From NCBI GenBank assembly GCA_013399115.1, contig VXAA01006465.1:232707-296706 (forward strand): DNA of 64,000 bases, written 5' to 3'. Numbering within the stretch: position 1 is the first letter of the stretch; every line of letters begins with the position of its first letter. The position numbers and the translations under genes were made by a program. The notes beneath the pieces were generated by a model. The model did no database searches. It was not told the origin of the DNA and saw only the letters and a program-made list of their open reading frames with translations. Below are positions 1 to 11,160 of this stretch, in pieces. Origin of the DNA: Anseranas semipalmata. Lineage: Eukaryota > Chordata > Aves > Anseriformes > Anseranatidae.

Positions 1-1357
1 AGAGGCTAAAAACTTATTTATTTTTTATCCTGCTGTTTGCAGGGGATGTATAAAAGCACTAGCATACTGCTAATTAGTTGAGTATTTGAGTTTTGGTTTG
101 GGGGCATTGAGACACAGCTAGGTGTAGCAATTGGCTTCATACAAGACCCGACCAGAGCTGAGCTCGTACCAATGTGGAGCATGGCTTTGTGAAATCTGTG
201 CTAAGCCTTGCTGGGGACTGCATTTCTTAATTGAGAAATGCGTGTGTTTTATTGAGATGATGCTAGGCTGCAAAATACATCCTCAGCAGCAATGTGGCAC
301 CATTTTTTTTCCACTTGGCTTGGAGGAGAAGAGTGACTGTTAGCGATGTTTTTTATTGACTAGTCTGAGTACTGCTCCTTGTTCGGATACTGTTCAATAG
401 TGTTGGGTCTGGACTTGAATCACTCAGCTGTCTAGCAAGAAACTGGTTTAATTCCACACTCTGGTGGTGTTTAAGGCAGATAGAAATGCCGAATTTACTC
501 TGAGTTCATTCGTAAAAAGTTCAGTTTTAATGGGGGAAAACATTCCTGAGCTTCCTGTATGCCAATAGGACAGTTAGTTATCTTCATTTGTCATCTGCCA
601 ATGCAGTGTTTTGGCTGTAATGGGAAGGGCTGTGTTGGAACACAAAGGCAGCCACAGTTCTGGGGGATGGCAAGAGATGGGGGAAGTCTCAGGGCAACTG
701 GGAGGACAAGATGGACTGACCCTCCAAAGGATAGACCAAGGGCAATTTTCTCATGCACACTTCTCTACAAAATGTTAAGAACTTTCTGGGGTTGAATGTG
801 TCACAGGAAAATGTGGCACCAAGAGGAGCAGAAAATCATGATCTAAAGGTGCTGCTAAGACTGGGGGAAGCAACCCCAGGGTGAGGTATGTGCTGTCTGG
901 TACCCCCATTTGATGCCTCTTCAAAAGTCTTCTCCCTGGGGCAACTCATTTAATCCCTTTGGTGTTGCTTAGCTTTTTGTCACAGGAGTTTCAGCACTTC
1001 CAGCTGCAGAGAAGCTGACAGACTCAATGTGATGTTCACAGACTCTGGCACCTGATCCCTAATGCACAGCTCCTAAGGAGATCCTGTCCAGCTCCTTGAT
1101 CCCTGGCTGCAGACTGAAGCACAGAAAAGCCGCTTTACTTTAACTGCAGGACATAGAGTGCCCCCTCCTTTTCCCTCCAAACAAGGGAACTGGAGTTGTA
1201 AAGTGAATTCAATCCTAAAACATGCTAGTACATCTTAATCCGAGCCTGCCCCTTGTTGCAAATCTGCTTAGGCCTCTGACTCTTCATTATGTCACATAGT
1301 TTAATGCCAGATACATAGAGAACGTGGCCATTACTCATCTTACAGCCCTGGAAGCAT
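1..1357. other. Unique non-coding sequence
   Basis: I see no recognisable gene or repeat here. Open frames are at most about 80 codons, do not resemble any family I know, and have no good splice context. Base composition is ordinary for avian intergenic or intronic DNA. Confidence 0.6.
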
Positions 1358-1444
1358 TCACAGAATCATAGAATGGCTTGGGTTGGAAGGGACCTTAAAG
1401 ATCATCTGGTTCCAACCCCCTGCTGTAGGCAGGGATGCCGCCCA

Positions 1445-1834
1445 CTAGATCAGGTTGCCCAGGGCCCCATCCAGCCTGGCCTTGAACACCTCCAGGGATG
1501 GGGCATCCACAACCTCTATGGGCAACCTGTTCCTGTGCCTCACCACCCTCACAGTGAAGAATTTCTTCCTAACATCTAGTGTAGATCTATCCTCTTTTAG
1601 TTTAAAACCATTGCCCCTTGTCCTATCATTATCTGCGTGAGTAAAGAGTCCCTCTCCATCCTTTTTATAAGACCCCTTTAAGTATTGAAAGGCCGCAATG
1701 AGGTTTTCTTGGAGCCTTCTCTTCTCCAGGCTTAACATCCCCAGCTCTCTCAGCCTTTCTTCATAGGAGAGGTGCTCCAGCCCTCTGATCATCTTTGGGG
1801 CCCTCCTCTGGACCTGTCCATATCTTTCTTGCAC
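1445..1834 (-). pseudogene. CR1 ORF2 C-terminal fragment
   Basis: This is an open frame of about 130 codons without its own start. It reads through the conserved CR1 ORF2 C-terminus: VQRRAPKMIRGLEHLSYEER, then a stretch ending SLEKRRLQ, then KKFFTVRVVRHRNRLP and PSLEVFKARLDGALGNLI before the stop. Its strong match to the CR1 C-terminal tail identifies the family. The upstream codons run into the N gap, so the link to the RT part cannot be read. It is part of a dead truncated element and is not expected to be expressed as a host gene. Confidence 0.93.
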
Positions 1835-1853
1835 TGGGGGCCCTAGACCTGGA

Positions 1854-2125
1854 NNNNNNNNNNNNNNNNNNNNNNNNNNNNNNNNNNNNNNNNNNNNNNN
1901 NNNNNNNNNNNNNNNNNNNNNNNNNNNNNNNNNNNNNNNNNNNNNNNNNNNNNNNNNNNNNNNNNNNNNNNNNNNNNNNNNNNNNNNNNNNNNNNNNNNN
2001 NNNNNNNNNNNNNNNNNNNNNNNNNNNNNNNNNNNNNNNNNNNNNNNNNNNNNNNNNNNNNNNNNNNNNNNNNNNNNNNNNNNNNNNNNNNNNNNNNNNN
2101 NNNNNNNNNNNNNNNNNNNNNNNNN
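1854..2125. other. Assembly gap (272 N)
   Basis: A run of 272 undetermined bases lies inside the CR1 ORF2. Any reading frame that crosses it is meaningless. The flanking frames are also offset (272 is not a multiple of 3), and the missing part of ORF2 should be longer than 272 bases, so the gap length is probably an estimate. Confidence 0.99.
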
Positions 2126-2545
2126 TCACCAGCCTCCACCTGGACATAGAACCATTGACCACTACTCTCTGGGTGTGGCCATCAAGCCAATTCCTTATCC
2201 ACTGAATGGTCCACCCTTCAAATCCATATCTTTCCAATTTAGAGATCAGGATGTCATGTGGGACCATGTCAAAAGCCTTACAGAAGTCCAGGTAGGTGAC
2301 ATCAGTCGGTCTTCCCTTGTCAGCTGATGCAGTCACTCCATCATAGAAGGCTACCAGATTGGTCAGGCATGATTTGCTCTTGGTGAAGCCATGCTGGCTG
2401 TCTCAGATCACCTCCTTGTCTTGCATGTACCTTAACATTGCTTCCAGGAGGATCTGGTCCATGATCTTGCCAGGCACAGAGGTGAGGCTCACCGGTCTGT
2501 AGTTCTCCAGGTCTTCCTTGTTACGCTTTTTAGAAATGGGAGGCC
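2126..2545 (-). pseudogene. CR1 ORF2 reverse-transcriptase core fragment
   Basis: Translating the minus strand from about 2545 gives [20 protein letters not shown], then a stop codon (TGA at 2403-2405 on the complement) just before [20 protein letters not shown]. It continues with [20 protein letters not shown] and [20 protein letters not shown] up to the N gap. These are conserved reverse-transcriptase blocks of CR1/LINE ORF2: the NYRPVSL block, the QHGF block and the LDFxKAFD catalytic-aspartate block. The TGA sits where CR1 elements normally have arginine, and CGA to TGA is the expected CpG decay. The element cannot make a full RT. Confidence 0.93.
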
Positions 2546-3252
2546 ATTCAGCCAGGCTGGATGTTTATTTTTGAACTGGTTCAAATATCTGGTTCGAAAG
2601 AGTGGCCTTTTTTTTTGACAGCCTGATCCCAGCTGAGTTTGCTTTTATCAGTAGTCTGAAAGGAATAGGGCTCAAACCTTCAGTTGCTTCATGACAGACA
2701 GGCTCGTTTCTATCTGCTAGGCTTGCATAGGGTGGTCCTGGGTGTTTGGCTCTTTGTGGATGGGTTTTTAATGATTGCAACCTTTCTTCTGTTGCAGGAG
2801 AAAATTCCTGAAAGCCTTTCCCTTCAGAGGGATAGGAAACATGTCAGTGCATGAAGAGAAAGAGCAGTGATTACCTAAAAAGGGAAATGCACCAATGCAG
2901 TAGGAAAAGAAAAAATGAACCTGCAGGCTTTGTTTTTCACTGCAAGATGACTCATCTCAAGAAGGCAGATTTGGTTCACGTCTCATTTTGTCTTCAGTCC
3001 ACTGTCTGTTATTTTTATCTCAGAACAAGAAATGTTTTCCCACTTTGGCATTTGCACCACTTTGATTCTGGCTGCAGAGAACCACAGGGCAGCCACTTTC
3101 TCTGATGGGGCACGGGGACATTTCAGCACAAAAAGGGGGAGAACACACTATCCAAAAACTTGGAGGCAATAGGAGCTACAGTGAAAGGTACAGCTGAAGA
3201 GCACCTGTATTCACAAGGGCCCACACCTTGGTGTTGAAGAAAAGAATTAAAC

Positions 3253-3291
3253 AGTGTGTTATCACACTGCCAGCTCTTCCGGCAGCTGGCC
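3253..3291. repeat. Two adjacent short inverted repeats
   Basis: CAGTGTG-TTAT-CACACTG (3253-3270) is a perfect 7-bp stem with a 4-base loop. It shares its last base with GCCAGCT...AGCTGGC (3270-3291), a 7-bp stem with an 8-base loop. I know of no function. Stems this short also occur by chance. Confidence 0.5.
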
Positions 3292-6200
3292 AGCCTTGCT
3301 GAGCACCCAGGGTATGTGTGGGGTCAGGGGGGTTGGTTTCTACAGAGTGGCAGTGCCTGAGTCATGTAAGCTTTTGCAGAATCAGTTCCAAGTGCAGGCA
3401 GTGTCTCTGGGGCCTGTCTGATCGCACCTGGCAGATGTTCTGTCTCCTGAGATTTCTGCTACTTGCTTGGATGCAGATTTGAGCCCCCAGTAGTGGATAG
3501 CACATCTGTTGTTTCTGGAAGAGAGCTGCTTCAAAAGATGAATAAGCATGGAGCAGTAAATCAAGGAGCATAGTCAGGATGCTTTTTTTGAGCTGATCTT
3601 TAGCTCTCACCTGGAATCACCTAATCCAGCTGCATAGTGGGAGTTTACCTGGGTGATGCTAAGTGGTCTGTGGAGCAGGCTTCAAATGCGGGCTTCTCTA
3701 GCAGCAAAGCAGTTCAGTTCCTCCCTCTGGATGTAAGCGCATTAGCCAGTCTTGTAGCCCATCTGGGTGGCCACTGAATCCTGCATCCAAGCAAGGAGGT
3801 GTGTTGTTCCATGGTACTGCCATAGTGCCCTGGGTGGAGACATTGTTGGCTCTGTTCCCTTTTGCTGTTCATACAGTCTTGTCTTGGGCGGGATGGGGGG
3901 ATATTTGTGGTATGTGTTAATTCAACAACGCAGAAGCTTTTCCATTGACATGTCCTGTGTAAGCAGCACTCTTCTGTGTAAGATACACCAATGTACCGGA
4001 TTCTTCGCTTTCCTAGGAGAACCAAAGGCTGAGAAGAGCCTAAGTTTGGGTCCCAGCTAGCTGGGCAGCGCCCACTGCATGTTGTCTCAGAGAGATAAAC
4101 AACTCCATCTTCATACCGGCTTGGTGGTTTGACCCCTGTCTTTTTCCCTGGAGGTCTTTCCTTCTCCCCTGATTTTTTTTTCCACAGATTCTTTTCTCAC
4201 AAGGAATCACTCTATTTCACTTCATGGTAGCCTTAAGAGAGGAGTTCAGATGTGTGATGAGGTTGGACAAGGCAGAGGAAGAGCACTGATGGAGAAATTC
4301 TGGGTAAATATATCACCATGTTCTTTAGAAGCTTATAGCAAATTTCACTTCTCTTTCTCATGTGGGTGTAGCCTGTTGCTACTTGGGCTTACTGTTAGTC
4401 CAGAACAAGGGGTAACACCTCTTTGAACCTTTAATGAGCACTGACCAGTTTTGGATCTTTCCTGAAAGGAGGCAATATATTTTTGCAAGCAAAGAAACGA
4501 AGTGTTCTGATGACCACTGGAATAGACTGTTTCCTTTCAAGCACAAAGAATCATTTTTGCCAACCTGAGACTGCCTGCTTTGCTTTGGTAATCTCTAGTA
4601 AGTTTTACAGTAATTGCTGGCTGAAATGTCAGTCCTCTAGGCCCCATTTGCAGGAGTTAGTATGTGTGTAAATGAGAGTTTTCCAGACCAAGACTCATAC
4701 CCTATAAAAGTGTATGAAGCCAAGACAAGACAGGACATAGCGTTAGCTGGACAGTTCAGTGTTACAGTTGTAGGGTCATTCATTCAAGACCCAATTTTTT
4801 ATATTTTTTATTACTGCCCAGGTGCTCTTCTGGAAAATTTTCACCTGAAAGTTTCACCTAGAGAGGTGGTGAGCTCATTCTTTTTTTTTTTTTTTCATTC
4901 TAGTAAGCTAGTGAAACAAGATCTGTTTCCTCGATATTTCTTCTGTGTGACTTTTTTCCTGCAATAACGGCAAGACACGTAATCACTCTTTGTTTATGTT
5001 TCCTCGTTTGGAAACAGGCATTAAAGTGTTGCCTTGCTAGGCAAATGTACAAGAATGATGAATTCAGTAGTACACGTGAAGAGGTCAGATCCTGCATTGA
5101 GTAGCTTCCATGAACAGGGAAACACTGAGCATATATATCAGTATATCACTGCCCAAGCTATGGCCCGGCCATGGGAGATGACAAGCAGCTGCTACCAGCC
5201 AAGGTATTCCTGCATAAACAAAAGTACTTTTTGTCTCAGGATAGAGGATGATTGGCTTGGTTATGCTTGCAGCCTTTTCATTTTTTAATAAAGAGATTGT
5301 TACATTTGCTAAAGGAGAAGTGGGGATATTTGTTTTACAAGTACTGCTTCAGACAAAATATTTCATCTCTATTTATATTCCTTTTTTATACGATGGGCGC
5401 TGTTATTTTTGTCTCGTTATTCATAGACCTTTTGAGGATTAATTAAGCAATAATTGTGAACAGGCCAGATTTCTTCTTTAAAGGTTCCGGATCAACAAGG
5501 CAATGAATAAATAGGACAAACAGATTTTACCAAGGCTTACAGTGTATTAACTTCATCTCATTTTTCATTAGTTTGGTATTGAGCTTTTCTTTCAGTCTGC
5601 TGGAGTTGCACTGTATATAAAAATCTGCTCTCAAAAGCAAGTTGGTAGTTTTGGGGATTTATAAATATTGATGGCTGACTGTGGCTCCTGCTTGAATCAT
5701 GACATTTCACACTAGAAGTAAAGAAAATTCAGCAGCTGTGCAGTGTCTCAAGATCCCTTGTCACCAGCCTTTTTTCCTTTACTGTTCAGCTTTTCTTTTC
5801 AGCCCTCCTAAGGGCAGCGACATCTTTTTCTTCTTGGGCTGAACTTATTTGGGAAATAAACACTCTGCATATGTAAAATCTAATAGCTGACTTAAGTTTT
5901 TGCTACTCTTGTTAAAAAGCCTGGCTTATACACATGCCTTTATGCTGTGCTCTCAGACATGGTCAGAGGTTGTGCTGTTCCAGGGTTTTGGACTGAATTG
6001 TCATAGCTGTAATGGTTCAATTCTGTGAAGTAGCTGCTTGAATTCTTTGCCAGGTCTGGAAATGAGGAATAAATGTCGTGTGTGTGCCTAGGAAGGGAAG
6101 AATATGTTGTTCTGTATCTCTGCAAAGTTCATCACAAAATAGAAGTTACTTGCGTGTGTCTGTGTCTTACTGAGATAAAAGTGACGCTGTTCTTCAAAGC

Positions 6201-6446
6201 AGAGATACAGAAAGCATTCAGGGTATTGATTTTTTGACCCAAGTTCTTTTGTTCCAAGGAAGGAGGTAATTCATCCTTACATTAAACTGTGGTTGGATTA
6301 GACACTGGAAATTTGTGTATCACAGACAAAAGGAATGGCTGCCATAAAAATTCATATAAAGTCTGCATTCTTCCTGGAAAAATCACTGTTCTAGATACAG
6401 TACCGGTGATATCATCTTTGAGTTTTCCCAAGAAGGGGCTTTTGTG

Positions 6447-6472
6447 TTTTTTTTTATTATTATTATTTTTTT
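6447..6472. repeat. ATT-rich low-complexity tract
   Basis: A T run passes into three to four ATT units and then back to a T run. This is simple low-complexity sequence. Confidence 0.8.
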
Positions 6473-6801
6473 GCAAGTTTGCACCTTGGAGGGGGGTGGC
6501 TGAACACCGATCTCTGTCCAACAACTGCCTTTGCAACAGCTTTCTCCTGTAATGAGCAAGCAAAGACATTTTATATTTTTGTGTCTGTATGCCCCACTCT
6601 GTCTAAACAGCTCTTGTAATATCATCTCACTGTGAAAACTTGCTATTATGACAAATGCCGTAATAACTGGAGAGATCAGCTGTTTTAGGAAGGGGCTCCA
6701 CTTGTAACCTGATAAATAAACAGAAAGCCTGTTTCGTAGTGCTTTCAGGGGAAGAATAAAGAAGCCACATTTCCCCTCTCTGTCCTTCTTTATGAAGGTT
6801 A

Positions 6802-6856
6802 TCTTTTTTTCTTCTCATTTCTTTTTTTTCTTTCTTTCTTTTTTTTTTTTTTCCAA
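6802..6856. repeat. Polypyrimidine tract
   Basis: This tract of about 50 bases is almost pure T with scattered C (TTTC-type units), ending in a pure T run. It could be a microsatellite or the complement of an old poly-A tail. No adjacent retroelement is recognisable. Confidence 0.8.
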
Positions 6857-9800
6857 CCACTAGACCACCAGAACAGCACAGTGCTTGGGAAATTTTCCCA
6901 AAATGCATTGACACAGACGACTGTTGTCTGTTGGTGTCCACAGTTGCTGAGCTCAGAAAGGAGGGGACCTGGTGTTTAATGCTGGTGTTTGATGCTTTGT
7001 TGCAAGCTTAGATGCAAAGGATAACTGTTTTTTTCCCCTGTTCCCCCAACTTTCTCATTTATTCCTCCAAGGAGAAAGCAATTCTGTTTGGGAGATACGA
7101 AGGTGATGCAACAGGACAGAGTCGGGATATTTTTTTTTCTCAAGGTAATTTAACCCTTACTGCAAGAGATGTATGGGTGGGTGGGAAGTGTTTTGGTGCC
7201 CAAATGTTGCTTGGTGGTGTGGGGTGTGCAAGCTTAAGACTCATGTCTGTCTGGCAATGCAGTGATTCAGTTTTGCCTCCTGGTACCAATGAAGACTATA
7301 TACAAATACAGTCTGTGTACTGAGATGAACTGGCACTTGCTGTGCCCCATCTTGTCCCACATTTATGTGTATGTATATGTCTGTCTGTCATCCCTTAATT
7401 ATACACTTCATTACCCACTGTCTGGGTGCAACCTTACAGATTACGAGTCTTACAGATGATCCTGTGAATTTTGTGAAAATGAGTGTCCGGATGGAAAAGA
7501 AATACCCTGCTGAGGGAAGGACTCCTGTGTTCATACTTTGTTAGACCTTGAGGAAGCCACACAGTGGAGTTTGTTGGGTAGCAGGTTACATTAACTCCAT
7601 TGAACTCAAAAACCAACCTGTTGGGTGTGTTTGATTTTCAGACTGCCAGCAAACCCCCCAAATCAATTAGTCACGCAGCTCTACTTGCAGCGCATGTTTT
7701 CCCGCTGTTCACAGGGAGAAGCCATTTTATGTTATCTCTAATTATTTTTGCATTCAGCTTTTCTTGCTGGCTAAGGCATGCACTGCTCATTGTGGATGAA
7801 TTAGGTCCCAGGTAGCTCCTGGGCTTTTCAAATCTGCTGTAATCCACACTGAATTTGTACACTGGCGTTAGATTCTAGCCACTGTTTGTATCACGATCTA
7901 GCACACTTATTGAGGAGGGGGGGAGGGAAGCAGGCAACTGTTTAGCCTCCCCCCAAAACCTTTGACACCACTGTGTAGGGTAATCAGAAGTCCATTTCTT
8001 CTTCCTATGACCTGATCTCCCTGTGTCTTTCCCAGATTCAACTGGAAGTTCAGAATTCAGCTCAGAAAGCAGGAAAATTTGGTTGTTTGGATACGCTGAT
8101 TTTAGTAAATTGTTTATGTACATACTGGTATACATGTGTGTGTATTGCAACCTGTTATGTACATGAGCCTCACTTGGCTGGGCAATGGGTTCAGCACCTG
8201 TAGGTGGTTTTCTTTTTTGGGTGTGCTCAAAGTTTTGAGGTTTACATTCTGTCCTCCCTTTGAAGACGTTTTCACCTGTCAAAGATGCCGATTATCAAAC
8301 GCTAGTGGGAAGAGGTAACCCACTGTGATTTGGGAAGTGCCTGCATTATCCTAGAAAAGAAGTGCCATTGCAGAAATTCATCTGTGATCCAGGTATCAGC
8401 AAATGTTTTCTGTCCACTAATGCCCCATGTTTTAATCTTAGCTTTAAACCCAGGAAGAAGGTCCTTCTCTGTTACAATCCAAAGGGTTCTGAAAGATGTG
8501 GAGATCACTACTTGGAAAGCTGTACTTCTACAGGAAGCTGTGTAAAGGTAGGTCCATTGCCTATTACATGTGTAGACGCAATCCTATTTTCTCCTGTGCG
8601 ATAAGCAATTTCTTTGCCAACCCACCATATCTTTTCAGTCTTACTGATTCTCACTGCAATGAAGTACTCAGGACACTTTTTTTGAGCCTGCCACCACAGT
8701 CTTCACAAAGGCAGCGCTTAGTCCAAGGAGGTTCATTGGCCTTCTTCACCAAGGCAAGAAGTACTTCTACAGGGACATCGCACGAGTGGTGGCCTTAAGA
8801 TACTAGAATAGCCACACAGCGAATGACTGCCAGCTGCTGACAGTGTGCACAGGCAGGAGCCAGCAGGTATTAACCACATGTTTAGTTTGCAGTCCAAGCC
8901 ATAAAATGAGGATTTTAGTCATTGATTTTATTGAACTGAAGCTGAACCTTTTATTTATCATAGCTCCCTCCTAGCCATCAAGCAAATGTAGGAAATCAAA
9001 GGGATTTATATTGAATGCTCAGCCAAATGCTCTTCTGTTCCCCAGCATTTGATGAAATTTTTGTGTGTTTGGTTGTGTCCCCCTTGACAGCTTGGGCTAC
9101 GCACCTCAGGTGTGTTTTCTCCTCCTTTTAGAAGGAGGCCCATCTTCTGTGAAAGGGAGATAGAGAACAGGACGTGTTCCTGAGCACAGTGGGAAAATTT
9201 CAGTATGTGCATTTTCTTAATGATGTTGCTATAAAGCATGGACTCCTACAGAAACAGTCCTTGCTGGCTTTTTGTAGGGAGCAGCAGTAAGTGCAACAGT
9301 TAATGGGGGGAAAGTTTGCTTGCAAAACAAACTGGCAATTGATGGTCCTTTTAAATCTGCAGCAATCCCTCCTTTAAAAAGCTGCATCAAGCTTCCACAT
9401 CACAGGGCAGAATATGGCCCTTGTTCAGTGGTCCATGATCCTCTTCATCTGTGTTTGATGCAAAGAGAGTGCATGTATCCTTTATTTTAGCCATTTAGTC
9501 AATAAAAAATAACAATCCTTTTAGTGAGATGAATAATTTTGTCGACTGTATGTTTCACATTGGGAGAATTCATTTACAGAGGGATTATGTGACCCTTATT
9601 GGTAAGATTCGTCTGGGATGCACTTTAGATTTCTTAACGTTTTTCTTTGCCATAGCTATCTTTGTGGTGTGGGGTGCAGGCTTTGAATCTGTGGATGTTT
9701 TGCAAAGGGGTGGTTTGATTCCTCCTCTTGGAAGAAGCAGTGTAAGGCTGAGCCCTAATTCCCCAGCAGCTACCCTGGCGCTAAAGACAACACTGGGTAT

Positions 9801-10539
9801 TCTAAGCAAATTTGGCCAACTTGCACCTGTCTCTCTTGCAGACCATTCACCTGCCAAGGAAAATGCCATAGGGGAGAATGTTTCAGTTACCCTACAACAT
9901 CCATTACTTTCTTTATTGGCAGAAATCTAACTGGTAATACTTCTCAGTGCTGAAGGAGATTCTCTCCACTACCTCCCTCTCTCCTCCACTCACTTGTTCC
10001 AGTTTTCCCTTATCAACCTGGCCTCCTTTCTCCCCTGTCTTCAGCTCCCTGTCCCTGAGTCCATCCCTCTGCTATCTGCTAATACCTGGTTGCCCAGGCA
10101 GGAGACAGCATGTTTTGAGGCTCACTCTGAGCTGCCCTACACTGCTCAGGCCCCTGGCAGGATGCATGGCATGGGGGACTGCAGAAGCCTTCCACTGAGC
10201 CCCAGTTTTCACAGCTTGCTGGGACTCATCTTTGAGATTTCTACACTCCCTTCCAACTCAATTGAAGTTGGGCAAGCAGCTCAAATGCTATTATGAGGTG
10301 CCTTTCAGACAGTTACAGTGCAACCGTGCAAACTCATGCCCTTAGAAAAACAGCCAGAAACTTCCCATTCCAACTAAAAAGTAAGAACATAATAGGATGT
10401 TTTCACCCCAGCAGAGAGTTGCAGGGTGTTCTGTGAGAGCAAAATTGGAAACGTAGCCTCTATCTCTGCCCTGACCACTAGTTGTCCTAGGAGCAGCCTG
10501 GAATCTGAGATAATTCGGTAATTGCATTCTTATGACTTC

Positions 10540-11160
10540 AGCTACCCTTAATGACCTTTGAAATTGATTTGCTTCATTTGCTTTGGTTTTAAGAGATTAT
10601 GCTTAAGTAATGCTTTGCTGCATTTAATATTCTGTTGTATTCTAATTTACTGTGTAATGACTCTCTGTATTAAATAATAGTAACAATATCTGAATTTATT
10701 AATCAACAAAAGATGACAGATAATGCATGTTAAGCTCTCTCTATATTTTGAATCATTTATCTCCCAGGTAACATAAGAAAATTGTTAAATCATACTGAAC
10801 CACATTCCTCAGCTGATGTAAATCAGCTAATATACAGCAGCTGAATTTCTGGCCCATTATGTTTTTCCATAGAAGACGTCTTTGCCTTTGGAGTATTAAT
10901 TATCCATGATTCTTTTACTTTTCTTGTTTTTTTCTGCCTTTGCAGGTGCTGCTAATTCACCCATTTTCTTCCAGAAATGGGAAAATTGATCTATATCAGG
11001 AAATATGTTCTTCCTATCTTCAGTAAGCTGCATTTTCATTTTTGGCATCCATATTTAAATCCTAATGTACATACACATGTGAATGATGTGGGCTTTACTG
11101 CTGACAGTTTTAAATCCTACCATGTATCAGCTGCATAGACAGCTTAACCCCTTCTTGGCT
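10540..11160. promoter_or_regulatory. AT-rich block resembling a conserved non-coding element
   Basis: The sequence is AT-rich but complex, without microsatellites or repeats. It is dense in homeodomain-type ATTA/TAAT cores and contains a CAGCTG E-box core beside AT-rich sites (about 10811-10845). That texture is typical of vertebrate developmental enhancers. This is only an impression from composition and motif density, because conservation cannot be measured from a single sequence. Confidence 0.25.

Larger units (their letters stand above)
1358..2545 (-). mobile_element. CR1 LINE retrotransposon, 5'-truncated, interrupted by an N gap
   Basis: A chicken-repeat-1 type non-LTR retrotransposon lies on the minus strand. 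Its 3' end is at about 1358, where the plus strand shows the complement of the ATTCTATGATTCTG tail followed by the classic CR1 3' region. Moving up in coordinate, the minus strand encodes the ORF2 C-terminus (1445-1834), then the assembly gap, then reverse-transcriptase core sequence (2126-2545). The 5' boundary is near 2545, where similarity stops in the RT region. This is typical of CR1, which is usually 5'-truncated by incomplete reverse transcription. One in-frame TGA at 2403-2405 interrupts the RT, so the copy is dead, but overall conservation suggests a fairly recent insertion. The gap lies wholly inside the element. Confidence 0.95.
2546..10539. other. Unique non-coding sequence with low-complexity tracts
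   Basis: About 8 kb holds no open frame I can assign to a gene. The longest frames (for example 133 codons at 9529-9930 and 135 codons at 7875-8282) have no family resemblance. Visible structures are two adjacent short hairpins (3253-3291), a poly-T run near 4880-4895, an ATT-rich run (6447-6472) and a pyrimidine tract (6802-6856). I see no CR1 copy in this stretch. Confidence 0.55.

Noticed and set aside
1761..2336. 191-codon frame crossing the N gap
   Set aside because: The frame spans undetermined bases and joins two different ORF2 frames. Only the flanking CR1 pieces are real.
8190..8198. RE1/NRSE left half-site TTCAGCACC
   Set aside because: No matching right half-site at canonical or expanded spacing. 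The same applies to the half-site at 34002-34010.
9529..9930. 133-codon plus-strand frame
   Set aside because: It has an ATG and a hydrophobic stretch but no recognisable domain, and length is within what 64 kb can give by chance.
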